Origin: Isoetes taiwanensis
Lineage: Eukaryota > Streptophyta > Lycopodiopsida > Isoetales > Isoetaceae
Assembly (NCBI GenBank): GCA_021234155.1
Contig: JAJEKV010000072.1
Location: 6,941,335-7,005,334, forward strand
Length of the DNA: 64,000 nt
Reading direction: 5' to 3'
A program made the position numbers and the translations under genes. The notes beneath the pieces were generated by a model. That model was not told the DNA's origin, searched no databases, and worked only from the letters and a program-made list of their open reading frames with translations. Shown piece by piece: positions 22,120 through 33,531 of this stretch; position 1 is the first letter of the stretch; the number at the start of each line of letters is the position of its first letter.

Positions 22120-23555
22120 AAATAATTCGAGGATGCTCTAAGATATTCTAGATAGCTCTAAAATCTTCTAGAATGTCCTGGAATGTCCTAGAGTCTTCTA
22201 GAATGTCTAAAAATAGAAAGTTTTTTGAAACTTTGCAAATGCTCAAAATAAAATGTTCTCAAATGTTCCAGCTCACGGGTAAGCAGCTCAGCCTAAAAAT
22301 AGAAGTACCATGGTCTAAAAATAGAAAGTTTTCTAAAAGTTTGCAAGAACTCATAATAGAATGTTCTAGAATGTTCGAGGTGCTCCTGAGCAAGCACCTC
22401 AGTCTAAAAATAGAAAGTTTTGTGAAACTTTACAAATAATTCAAGGATGCTCTAGGATGTTCTGGATAACTCTGGAATCTTCTAGAATGTCCTGAAATGT
22501 CCTAAAGTCTTCTAGAATGTCTAAAAAATAGAATTTTTTTTTTTTGAAACTTTGCAAATGCTCAAAATAGAATGTTTTGGAATGTTCCAGATGCTCACGG
22601 GTAAGCACCTCAGTCTAAAAATAGAAAGTACCATAGTCTAAAAATAGAAAGTTTTCTAAACGTTTGCAAGAACTCATAATAGAATGTTCTAGAATATTCT
22701 AGATGCTTCTGGGCAAGCACCTCAGTCTAAAATAGAAAGTTTTGTGGAACTTTACAAACACTCAAAATAGAATGTTCTAAAAATGGAATGTTCTAGAATG
22801 TTCCAGATGCTTATGGACAAGCACCTCAGTCTAAAAATAGAAAGTTTTTGTGGAACTTTGCAAACACTCAAAATAAAATGTTCTCGAATGTTCCAGATGC
22901 TCATGGACAAGCACCTCAGCCTAAAAATAGCAAGTTTTTGGAACTTTACAAACACTCAAAATAGAATGTTCAAAATGCTCATGGGCAAGCACCTCAGTCT
23001 AAAAATAGCATGTTTTTGGAAACTTTGCAAACACTCAAAATACAATTTTTTATAATGTTCCAGATGCTCATCGGCAAGTACCTTAGTCTAAAAATAGCAA
23101 GTTTTTGGAACTTTACAAACACTCAAATTAGATTATTCTAGAATGTTCCAGATGCTCCTGGATAAGCATCTCAGTCTAAAAATAGTAAGTTTCTTAAATC
23201 TTTACAAATACTCACAATAGAATGTTCTAGAATGTTCCAGATATTCATGGACACTCAAAATAGAATGTTCTAGGATGTTCCAGATGGTCCTGGGCAAGCA
23301 CCTTAGTCTAAAAGTAGCAAGCTTTTTGGAATTTTGGAAATGCTCAAAATAGAATGTTCTAGAAAACTCAAAATAAAATGTTCTAAAATGTTCCAGATGC
23401 TCATGGGCAAGCACCTCAGTCTAAAAATAGAAAGTTTTTTGGAACTTAGAAAAGGCTCAAACTAGAAGGTTTTTGGAAACTTTGCAAACACTTAAAATAG
23501 AATGTTCTAGAATGTTTCAGATGCTCATACGCAAGCACCTCAGTCTAAAAATAGT
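22120..23555 (+). repeat. Minisatellite of about 90 bp rich in heat-shock-element-like motifs
   Basis: Roughly fifteen degenerate copies of a unit of about 85-100 bp. Each holds a GAATGTTCTAGAATGTTC-like core, then CAGATGCTC, GGGCAAGCACCTCAGTC, TAAAAATAGAAAG and ACTTTGCAAACACTCAAAAT. The core alternates GAA and TTC every five bases, which is the heat-shock factor binding pattern. Four-box versions occur at 22359-22376, 22682-22699, 22786-22803 and 23220-23237, and weaker ones in most other units. No gene lies in the array; the short frames in it are repeat artefacts. Confidence 0.8.
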
Positions 23556-24450
23556 GAATGTAGTAGATGTGGCCTCATGGGTGTAGATGTGGTATGGGTC
23601 CTCATGTGTGTATGTGTGAATATGTTACCCATGATTGATACTTTGTTGGCAATAGAATAGATGGTTGAGTTGTATGTGTGAATAAGAATGTGAAATGCTC
23701 TGGAGTGCAGTAGGTGTGAGTAACATCCTCATAGATGATAATTTAGTAGGGCATGTGTGTATGTGAACTTGCACGGTAGTAGGTGTGAATAAACTCCTCA
23801 TGCATGGGTGGCAAGAAATAAATGTGGTAAAGGTCCTCAGGGGTGTAGATGTGGTATGGGTCTTCATGGATGTATGTGTGAGTATGCTCCTCATGCATGA
23901 TACTTTGGAATTAGTAATAGGCATGAGTGAGCTCCTTATGGGTGGTTGAGCAATGGATGCTGAGTAACATGGGAAGTTTCTTGAACATAGCGTAGTAGAT
24001 GTAAGTAGGCTCCTCATGGATAATACTTTAGAATTAGTAATAGGCGTGAGTAAACTCCTCTTGCATGGGTGCCAAGTAATAGACGTAGTAAAGGTCCTCA
24101 TGGGTGTAAATGTGGTATGGGTCCTCATGGCTGTATGTGTGAGTATGTTCCTCTTGAGTGGTTGAGCAATGGATGCTTAGTAACATTGGAAGTTTTTTGA
24201 ACATATAAGGGTTGTACTTTGGAATTCATAGTAGATAAGCTCCTAACGGGTGATACTTTAGAAGTAGTAGTAGGTGTGGGTAAGCTCCCAATGGGTGATA
24301 GTTTGAAATTGGTAGTCGGTATAGTAAGTGCGAGTCAGCTTTTAATAGGTGAGACTTTAGAGTCGATAGTAGGTGTGACTAAACTCCCAATGGATAATAC
24401 TTTGAAGTTGGTAGTAAATGTCAATAAGCTCCTTAACGTGTGATAGTTTG
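23556..24450 (+). repeat. Second minisatellite block, GT-rich
   Basis: Degenerate tandem units of about 50-60 bp. The left part repeats GTAGATGTGGTATGGGTCCTC with TATGTGTGAGTATG. The right part (24,215-24,450) repeats AAGCTCCTAATGGGTGATAC with TTTGGAATTGGTAGTAGGT. The 75-codon plus frame at 24,219 just reads the repeat (GDTLEVVVG-like units) and is not a gene by itself. Confidence 0.75.
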
Positions 24451-24704
24451 GAATTGGTAGTACATATTGGTAGTAGGTATGTATGCGGGGCGATGCCGAA
24501 CCGAGGTTGAGTAAGCTCCTAATGGGTGATACTTTGGAATTAGTAGTAGGACTACATGGGTGGACCCAAACCGAGGCAGTCGAGGTCGAGCCGAGGAATA
24601 GTCCCAAAGATGTCCAAATCGAGGCGAGGCCCCGGAGGGGACGAGCCGAGGAAGGGTGCAAAAGAAAAGGCCGAGCCCTTTTCTAATAGTTTTTATATTA
24701 TAAG

Positions 24705-24785
24705 AAAAATAGTGTCCGTCTGTGAGTAATTCCACCCCTCAATGGTAAAGGAGGCACCACGTGGCGCGATCTCGGCCCTCCTTCT
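24705..24785 (-). repeat. Fragment of the same SINE-like family
   Basis: TGGCGCGATCTCGGCCCTCCTT and the bases before it match the body of the SINE-like sequence at 21,880-22,075 in the same orientation. The A and B boxes are missing here. The two pieces bracket both minisatellite blocks. Confidence 0.5.
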
Positions 24786-25044
24786 TTGTGTAGGATTTAT
24801 CGTCTTTCTATTTGCTAAACAGCTATGGCGGCATCATGTTAGTTAGACGGTTTCGAAAGTCTGCATTTCTATGAGCCCCTGTGATGCAACCATTCCAGAG
24901 TGCACAAAATGAAGTAAGCTATTTTGAACTCTTTTTGTATCAAAATATCTGTGCAAGGTATTGGACGAGATTTATTAGGTATTGAACTGCTATACACAAT
25001 TATCAAATATAGATTAGCATGGATTCGCAGTGCCTAAGTAGGTT

Positions 25045-25836
25045 GATTACTAGAGGATGGGTTGCTTGCGATATCAGTTTGCGACGTATATTAACGTCCA
25101 CGTCGCAAAAACCCCGTATCTTCCCATGACATCGCACAAAATTTAAATGACATCACAGATAGGACATTCCACGTCGCAGTTGGAATGTCTGGTTAGACTT
25201 CGCAATGGTGTCCTATGTAGCACGACGTGCCACGTCGCACGAGCAACGTGTCACGTCACAAATGGGACATCATTGCGACATGAGATGTCGCAACTACAAA
25301 GTATCAATATGACTTAGGAAACATATAGAGAATACCGCGTTGCGGGAGTAGCGCATTGCCATCTACAGCCCTTTCCTCAACAGAGTTCCTCACATTATGG
25401 GCGCCCAGTCCGTCCAGTATGCTCTTTGGGGTACTTATAACCGATCTGTCACCCACTTTGTCTTTTTTGGTTAAATATTAATATGAGTTATTCGTGTATT
25501 GGTAAGGCCATAGTTTTGTTAGCGAGAGGTTAGGGGTTCGAGTTGCAAAAAAATATTTTGGGCGCACATATGATGTACGTTTTTACAATGTCAATTACGT
25601 TGTCATCACGTCGCATGTAAAACGTGTTTACAACATAAAAATGATATATCATGTACGTTTTTACAACGTCAATGATGTTTTCATAACATCGCATATGCGA
25701 CACAGCGTCGCACTGGGACGAATCCACGGCGACGTCGTTTGCGACATGCAGGGATCTTAGGGCATGTGCATGTGATGTCTGAGGTCGCTAAGGACGTCGC
25801 TATTGATGTCACAAATTGTCCATTCTGTAGTAGTGG
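25045..25836. mobile_element. CACTA-like element end with ACGTCGC subterminal motifs
   Basis: The right border reads TTCTGTAGTAGTG, the inverse of the CACTACTACAGAA terminus typical of CACTA elements. Inward of it the words GACGTCGC, ACGTCGCA and GCGACGT recur many times in both orientations, as in the transposase-binding zones of CACTA ends. No matching left CACTA terminus is visible, so the left edge is where the motif density begins. No transposase frame is present. Confidence 0.5.
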
Positions 25837-26194
25837 TTGGCCAGCCAGCATATTTAAGGCAATTTTGTCTTTCTAGCAGTTAGGGTTCTTGCAAACTTCA
25901 GCCCTTGCTTTTAGAGCATCGGACATGCATCAAGTTATATGCCGGAAACCAGTGGCTCAATTCTTTTAGTCCAGAGGTGAATAGATGATCTGCTTTCCTT
26001 TTTTTCTACATTTCTTGCATAATGTTTGTCTTTGCAAATAAAAAGGATGATTTCTGCTTGCAAAGAAATTGATGCTCGGATACAAGTTGTGGTCTTATGC
26101 TAATGTCTTCCGACTCCAGTTTATGACATGCGCATTTTAAATCTTACAAGCAAGCCATCTTATTGCGGTGCTTCGAATGGCACCCGAAAGGAAG
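25837..26194. other. No gene seen
   Basis: AT-rich spacer with no supported feature. Confidence 0.4.
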
Positions 26195-27545
26195 TTGGCC
26201 ATCCAACTGGGTTCGCCCAAGCGAACCCAGTGAATTCGCCCAAGCGAACCCCGAACCCAAGCGAAGTCGCAGACGTGGCTATGGCGGCCGGCTTACTTGG
26301 CATTGCTGCCGGGTTCGCCCAAGCGAACCCCTAACCCGGGTTACCTCTGCAGCATTGGCAGGAGCGTCAGTGGAGCGTCAGTGGTGCCTGGCCACCCTAC
26401 CGGGTTCGCCCAGGCGAATCCTGGGTGGCAGGCATGATGGCAGAGCGTCAGTGCAGAAAATCCTTTAGAACATGCAGAAGTTATTACCTTTACGCAGCGA
26501 GATTCAACATATTCGTCCACAGCAGGGCTGATCTTTTTATAATCACATAGGTAACCAACACAAGATCTCCAATGGCTGAACACATTTGTGTATAAATATT
26601 TCTTGGTGCTGTCCAGCAGATCCGCCATACCTAAAAACTCTGCCACAGCTCTGATGGATGCGATATTCCCAAAATTGTATGTGGGTTTTATGAGGTAGCA
26701 AAAATCCGCAGCCTATGCGGAAAGGCTTCGCTTTCCAGGGTAGATCGGGATTTTTACTACTCGTTTCCGGCCTCCATTTTGGGGCAGATTCAAAATAAGA
26801 GCATTCGTTTTGAAGGGGAGCATATGAAGAAGAAAATCTTGGTCTTCTACTATTATTTTCACATCGCTGAACTCCCCCGTTCTTGAACCCCTTTGCGACC
26901 ATCCGCTAAAGCTTCCTTCCTTCTTTGCCATGCTAAAAAATCCGCCCTAAATCTCCATAGCCAATCTGCCCCTAAATCTCCATAGTCACGAAAAAAAATA
27001 GCTCCCCCTGTTTTTGCACACATCAATAAAACCAGGTCAAAAGCTTCAAAACGCGCTTGTGAGTTTATTTCAGATAATCGAGATCATCACCCATATTTCA
27101 GGTGACCCTTAAGAAATAATGAGCTCCCGGGGTTTAAGTGAAGTCCGATTCTTTCAAGGTCCGGTATGAGAGATCCGGATATGAATTGTTCTTTGATCCG
27201 CAAGAAATTGACGGATGAGCGATCAAAATGCGTAGGGAAACAGGAAAAATGGGGCAGATCGGTGCGTGCCGCTGCAATGGGTGGATGGAGAGAGAGTCGC
27301 CGAAAAATGGTACAAAGTGGTACAAACCCGCCAGAAGCGCCAAGCCCGGGCCAGACCGCCAAGCCCCGAACTAACCCGGTAGCGGGTTCGCCCCAGCGAA
27401 CCCGGTAGGGAGGCACGCCGATTCGCCATGCCCCCGACGCTCACGCCACGCTGGCCCTCGCGAACCAAGTGGGTTCGGTCCTAATTAATTTTCGGGTTCG
27501 CCCGGGCGAACCCACTTGGTTCGCGAACTTGGTTTCGGGAGCCAA
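26195..27545. mobile_element. Palindrome-rich arms around an NPH3 fragment, possible TIR element
   Basis: The self-inverse word GGGTTCGCCCAAGCGAACCC and variants recur on both sides: left at about 26,206, 26,230, 26,308 and 26,400; right at about 27,384 and 27,492. The left arm also matches the reverse complement of the right arm beyond these words, for instance CCAACTGGGTTCGCCC against CCAAGTGGGTTCGCCC, and CCGGGTTCGC with AACCCGGGTT further in. This looks like the inverted ends of a non-autonomous element whose cargo is the gene fragment at 26,490-26,931. No TSD was found. Confidence 0.45.
26490..26931 (-). pseudogene. BTB/NPH3 family fragment
   Basis: The frame starts at ATG 26931 (MAKKEGSFSGWSQRGSRTG). 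The BTB fold follows: SDVKIIVEDQDFLLHMLPF, VVKIPIYPG, then after one in-frame TAG, AADFCYLIKPTYNFGNIASI, AVAEFLGMADLLDSTKKYL and HWRSCVGYLCDYKKISP. The stretch ends with VESRC and a possible GGTAAT donor. NPH3/RPT2-type proteins are substrate adaptors of CUL3 ubiquitin ligases in blue-light and auxin responses. Only the BTB part and the start of the linker are present; the NPH3 core is missing and the TAG breaks the frame. It is probably a captured or retained gene piece. Confidence 0.65.
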
Positions 27546-27548
27546 TAA

Positions 27549-28200
27549 AGTGGGCGATCTTATTGTCGATTATGATGCTACCACTTACTCTGAATGTAAG
27601 CATCCTAGAATGTTATTCCAAGTTGCATGCAAGTGGATGGAAGTGTCAGCAATTTAACAAACGCATATTACAGGTGCCAATTTTGGAGCTTTTGTTCCAA
27701 ATGCAAGCAAAAGCAAGTGATCAAGTTAGGGTCCATGCTTTGATAAACTTGTTGAAACAACTTGCTCTTAATGCTCATATTCTGGCATCAATAAGAATGA
27801 TACACATAGCCACAATGGAACGACAATTCCTGCAATGATTTTATGACAAGATTCTTTGATGAAATTGTGGGATTCAAATCTAACTGCAGAACTATAAAGC
27901 TATTAGATCTTGACATCATCAAGCAAATATTGCTCAGCTTATTCATTCGGGTAAGACATTATTGAATGGAATACATTTTGTTACTTTTATGTGCATTGCA
28001 AGTTTTTGACAAAAAGCTACAGACAAATGCGCCATATGTTCTTATTTGAACATTTATGGATCAAACGAATCTGTGTGCTTCAGATATTGTCTGATTTTTT
28101 CAAGTTTTCAAGTGCAATCAGGAAAGGATCTGATTTTATCTAATTGTTGGCAGATAAATAAAATTGTATAGTGTATTTACATTATGCTCAAGCTCGTTTT
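27549..28200 (+). other. No recognised gene
   Basis: A plus-strand stretch near 27,670-27,838 reads VPILELLFQMQAKASDQV, then HALINLLKQLALNAHIL. It follows a possible TTACAG acceptor and could be an exon piece. I do not recognise the family. Confidence 0.2.
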
Positions 28201-28211
28201 GTGACACCAAC

Positions 28212-29799
28212 TTTTTTTTTTTTTTTTTTGAAGGAAAGAAATTTTATATTAAAAGATAGGAAGAATTACAACATATGGCCTCTCATAGACCAAATAAAGC
28301 TTAAGCACAAAGATCACATATAGATCAGATTTTATATCCATAGCTTCTGTACTAATCTGCCTTTCTTCAACGTCTTCTTCTATCTATCCAGTACTACATG
28401 ATTAAAACCAATCTTCCTATTTAGATAAAGTACTACAGGAGCTTAGCACAAACTTTCCAGAAATTGCAGATAAGTCTTGATTGCTCAAAAATAAACCTCT
28501 TGCAAGAGTAGAGAAGAAGAGAGAAAAAGATAAAGAGTAAGATGAGTTGCCTGCCACGCTGCTCAAAGAAGCTGCTGCTTCCAATTTGATCAAACCTGCA
28601 TATTCATCAACCAATAAACCTGATAAACTGATGCATGTAACCAAACGAAATGCTGCATTGTTGGAATATGAAGCAGTTGGCCTGTAAATGGCTAGACCCA
28701 AAAGCCCAGCCTCCAGACTCCTCCCTAAAATCTGGCTCAAGATGTATAAGCTTCATCCTGCTCAGAAATTCCCTAGCTCGGCATCTCAAATGGCCCCATA
28801 TATTATCAATGAACTTGTAGATTATAGATCAAAGCGCTCTATTCTTTTTCAAGAAATCAACTCCAGCACTTGAGAAGTTCAAATGATCTTCCTACCTGGT
28901 AACCAGAAGATGTATGGTGATATATAAACATCCATAAAGGCTGCCGAATGATGGCACTCATCTAGAAAATTCAGATGGATCTTCCTAAGATATTGTCAAA
29001 CAGAATGGAAATATCAGACGGCTCCATAAATGTATGAGAGAAGCAAAATAGAATGAAGCTCAAGCATCAGTACCTGAGCAAGCTCTCACTCAAACATATC
29101 AGTATTTGAGCATAAGCAATCAAGCATCAGTACGTGTTTTGGTTATGGGGTTCTTGGCATAGCAGTAAAGAACCGATTGCTTGAATTAAGCATTCTATTT
29201 GCAAAGCTGACATAAAACCTGTTTCCACTACTCTTTCCATTCAAATTTTCAATATTTCTGTACTGATCTAAAAGAATCCACTGTCCAAGAAGCATCTTTC
29301 TAATCATCCAAAACATCATCAGGACCTTTCTGCTAGAAAGAAAGAGCAGGAAGAAGGGAAAGAAACAAACTGATAGAGAATCTGAAAACTGCATCACTTA
29401 CTTGTGCTTTGCCCCAATTTCTGCTCCATCTTATAGGCATCTATGCCATTTCAATGTGTCTTAGCCAGTCTCCAGCACTAAAGAAATCTTAAAATCTGTT
29501 TTTGGAGATTGTCTGCCCATTCTAGATAGCAAAAACATAAAGCTTCTTCTGAAGCTAAAGAGTAGAAAATGCCACGTTAGTGGCTTACCAGCAAAAGAAC
29601 AAGAAAGAACTGCCTTGATGCTGCTCTGGATTCTTGAATTTCAAGAAAACAAATTCTCCATGGAATGCCAATTCCCTGCTAGCATCTAATTCTATGATGT
29701 AGAAGGTTGTTAGGCTGAGGCAGTTCCGGATAGGGCGGTTCCCTTCCTCCCTTGCCGCCCTAGCCGCAGTCGCAGGTGCTTCCGCCAAGAACCGTCATC
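28212..29799 (-). mobile_element. Non-coding retroposon, copy 2 (1.59 kb)
   Basis: An 11-bp TSD, GTGACACCAAC, flanks it at 28201-28211 and 29800-29810. It has the same layout as the copy at 7,670: poly-T at the plus-strand left end, a similar block next to the tail, and a GC-rich 5' end with GCGGCTAGGGCGG. It shares the internal module TGCTGCATTGT ... CCAGACTCCTCCCT ... CCCTAGCTCGGC with copy 3. No coding capacity. Confidence 0.8.
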
Positions 29800-29810
29800 G
29801 TGACACCAAC

Positions 29811-30415
29811 GTTGGCAATTTGCATTCATAGTCCATGTTATCATCTTTGGGGGAAGGCATGGTCATTTAACAAAGTTACCATAGTTAGATTATTATTCGT
29901 TTAGGACCAGTAATTTCAGATTCAAGAGTGCAGTACGTCGAGAAACCTGGTGTTTCCAATTTATTTGATAAAATAACACTAAAATATTGATAAGGATAGC
30001 ACATGCACGAAGCTAAATATGAGGTGATTCATTGTGTACTTCAGGTGTATATTATTAGCCATGCTATGCACAATTCAACAAGGAAGACTATGAGCATTTG
30101 TTTGACTAGGAGTTAGGGAAAGCCAAATTAATATGTACCACGGAAGATGCTTCACTGATATATGATGCCTAATTATTATATTATGAGCAAATGCAAAGTC
30201 AACTAAAGGTGCAATGGGGGATACAAATCTATAGATAGTGTACACGAGCATCCTCTGCTTTTGCCAGTTTGTATTCAATGTTGTTCTAACTCATGCAAGA
30301 AGCAACATCAACAATGTCCAACATCAAATGTTGCAAAATGATAGAATATTGCACACATTGTTTTTGCTAATAAATTATTGCATAGATATATTTATGAAAG
30401 AATATTTCAAATGTT
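29811..30415. other. Spacer, no gene seen
   Basis: AT-rich DNA between two retroposons with no supported feature. Confidence 0.4.
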
Positions 30416-30428
30416 ATCACAATCAAAA

Positions 30429-30431
<3 letters not shown>

Positions 30432-30466
<35 letters not shown>

Positions 30467-31822
30467 GAGAAAAGGAAGTTTTTATATTTTATATAATAAA
30501 AAGTACAGCGTACAATGTTTCAAACTTCACAGAGGATTACTACAGGAGTAACCTCAACCTCTTCATCCTCTATGAACTGAAACTTATTCAAATGAGTAAC
30601 AGCAAAACAAAAGATGTATAAGATAGCTAACAATGGATAAGAAACCCGATTCTCAAAATGTTGTGTCTGAGGTGCATAGTAGAGTGCTGCATTGTCGGGG
30701 TCACAGATAGCCTAAAGCTAGCTAGGCTTAGTACAAGCCCAGTCGCCAGACTCCTCCCCTAATAGCCTGGTGCAGGATATAGAAGCTCTCAGATAGCCCC
30801 CTAGCTCTCGGCAATCTCCTTAGAAAAGGGTCACCCCTGAAGGGAGTCTTCCACTTCCATTATCCCATCAAGGAGCCCATACATCCTTGATAACTAAGCA
30901 CATCCATCTTGTTAATCATGGCAACTACCACCAAATCTACCTGTATACTACTTTTGAAGTAGCATAGAAGACCGGCTATACCACCAGCTGTCACTGCACA
31001 TTTTACTCTTACCGAGATACAAAGAAGTGAAATAAAGAGACAAATCAGTGTAAGAAGAGCAGCCTGCCACTCTGCTCATAGAAGCTGCCACCGCTTCATG
31101 GATTCTGGTCTCTCAGCTTTACTCAAATAAATCACCTGTGAATTGCATCAAATAAAATGCTGCATTGTCGGGGTAGGCAATCCAATTGAAGCTGGCTAGA
31201 CAAAAAATATGCCAGCCGCCAGACTCCTCCCTCAAAAAGCCCGGTGCAAGATGTGTAATCTTCCTGCCTACATCATATCCCTAGCTCGGCTATTCCATTT
31301 GAAACAAATCCAGCAATTTATTTGCATAAAACTAGAAAGCCCCAAAAGTGCCTGAGTACCTGATCTGTTCTTAATACACATTTTGTCTTTCCGCCAGCAA
31401 GAAATGGTAAGAGTAAATCCAAGATACTTCACAGAACTGCAAGACTTTACCTCTTCAGATGAAGCTTACCCCGTACTAAACCGGAACATAAGCCTGCTTC
31501 AGTTTGATCCAATTAGCCTGCATAAATCCCATCCATCCTAGGTCGACCCAGCCTCAAAGGAATCCTTCGAGAACTGCAAGGAAAGAGTGGGAAATGCAAC
31601 CAAAACTGACCCAAAATGAAGATCGCCTACAGACTACATCCCTGAAAAAATCTGGAGAAAACTTGTGATAATCAATCTTGCAGTTAGAAAGCATCATGGC
31701 CTGGCATCCAACTCCATATCTTTGCTTCATGCCTCGCTGCTAATCCGGAAGCAAGGTGAAGCGGCGGTAGCCTCACCTCCGCCACCGCCCTAGCCGCTGC
31801 CGCTTCCGCTCATCTTCCGCTC
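30432..31822 (-). mobile_element. Non-coding retroposon, copy 3 (1.39 kb)
   Basis: A TSD of about 15 bp, ATCACAATCAAAAAG, lies at 30416-30430 and 31823-31837. Poly-T of about 34 bases marks the tail side. The internal module with GCTGCATTGTCGGGGT and CGCCAGACTCCTCCC occurs twice here (about 30,690 and 31,165), so this copy has a partial tandem duplication of roughly 480 bp. The 5' end contains GCCGCCCTAGCCGC-type sequence like copies 1 and 2. Confidence 0.8.
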
Positions 31823-31837
31823 ATCACAATCAAAAAG

Positions 31838-33490
31838 TGGCCTTTAAAAACAAGATAAATTGTTCGATTACAAGCTTTGCCCTAAATGTACTACGATATT
31901 ACAATGTCATAGTTTGAACTTCATTTTTATGTGTTGAACTACTTGAAAATGATTCTGTCACTATATTACAATGTCATATTTTTAACTACATTTTTATCCT
32001 ATTGTATTGTTACCATTTTATGTGTTGAACTACTTGACAATGGCTCTATTAGAATGTGCAGCTCAACACATTGACGACATGTGCAGTTCAACACATCCAC
32101 AACCCATCCACATTCATACAAAAGCAGCAAGAGACAGTGATTATATGAAACAACCTCGACAACTCATAGACATGGCCACTCGCATTCTAAGAGTTTTGAA
32201 AATGATCCAGGGCCCAGAAGTTACTTCACCCAAATGCACAAGTTCCAATATTTACAGGTTTCCAAATTATAGCTAGCAACGCTGGGCACCGGTTACTAGT
32301 ATATTGTATTTAAAATCGTATTTTTGGATCACTTTGAGCTGCTTATTTATTTTGGAGTTCTAAGTTTCTATTTAAGGGTGTTTTTTTTGCTAGTTTATAG
32401 GATTTTTTGTAATGATGCGAAAAAGGAAATGGATATTGCTAATTATGGCATGTGCTAGAGCGGCGCAACTGGTCTGTTGTCATGCCAAGAGTGTCGGCCT
32501 AGTTTCCTGAAGCTCACCGCAGAGCTTCATGCCCTATTCTGAAGCTGAAGGAAATATGAGCTTTTGCAGTTGCAGCTGATTTGCTTTTTGGCACTTTCAA
32601 GGTTCAAAGCTTTGGGCTTATAGCGAATCCGCAAGAACCTTGAGGTGCAGATGAGGCGTTTTGTGGCCTGGAGGTTCGATTCCTCCGGCCCCGCGTTTGT
32701 TCACAATGATTCGTGACTAAGGGAAGCTTGGTACCGTAATTCATGGTATATTGTATTCCGTTTTTCCACTTCTGGTGATGCTTTTTAGCATTTGTGTGCT
32801 TCATTCTTTCTTTCAATTCTTCTGCAACTTGTATCAAGTCAATTTTAGCATTTTTCTGCATGATCTCGGGTTGACTCTAGCATCCTGATTCATGATTCTG
32901 CAATTGGGTCTTGAACCTGTACCATAATTCTAGCATGTGAATTTGAGTTGGATTCTTTTGGAACTCTGTATTCAATCGGTTAAAGCTCGTCTTGCATGAT
33001 TTTCTGTCGATCCTATCATCCTTTTCCACGATTTTGCAATTGGATTCTTCCGAAATTTGTATCATAGGTGGGCATTATTTTGCACTTTTCATATGCTAGT
33101 CTGTAGATGATTTTTTAGTTGTGATAGGAAGCTATTATGCTCAAAACTTTGGGTTGTAAATATTCGATGACAATAATCTGATTTTTAAGTTGTGATGCTT
33201 TGGGTTGTAAATATCTAATGATATGTATTTGGATCCGTTGGTTTTTATGGATTTAGTTTGCACCATTGAAAATTTCGTTGGGGTTAACCCAAAAAATTTT
33301 TGAGGCTTTTGATGTGGCACAATGAAGAGAATATTCTGCCCATCAATGACCCATAATAAAAGATGAAAACATCCCACATATGTCTTAGATAATAGTCATA
33401 AACTATTATCTATGACAGAATAAATATTCACAAAATATTTTCATTCCGTAGTGCCATTAAACGTTTGCAAATGTTTTTGACAAATTTTTA
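31838..33490. other. No gene seen
   Basis: AT-rich DNA. GGAGGTTCGATTCCTCC (32670-32686) folds like a tRNA T-arm and matches a Pol III B box, but no matching D-arm, anticodon arm or acceptor stem is present. No other feature is supported. Confidence 0.4.
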
Positions 33491-33531
33491 GCGATGGTTC
33501 TAAGTACTCCCTATTTGGGTTGGGCTCCCAT

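Noticed and set aside
22120-23555. Reading the HSE-like array as a real promoter of a nearby gene
   Set aside because: No start of a gene lies directly downstream in either direction; only the motif pattern itself is reported.
24219-24443. Repeat-protein-like frame (GDTLEVVVG units)
   Set aside because: It merely reads through the minisatellite; unit length drifts and no start context or homologue is seen.
25500-25550. GGGGTTCGAG with an upstream GGTAAGGC, tRNA- or SINE-like
   Set aside because: Boxes are imperfect and it lies inside the CACTA-like region; no SINE boundaries are visible.
32670-32686. tRNA T-arm-like sequence with a perfect B box
   Set aside because: The hairpin fits, but no D-arm, anticodon arm or acceptor stem pairs around it, so it is not a tRNA gene.
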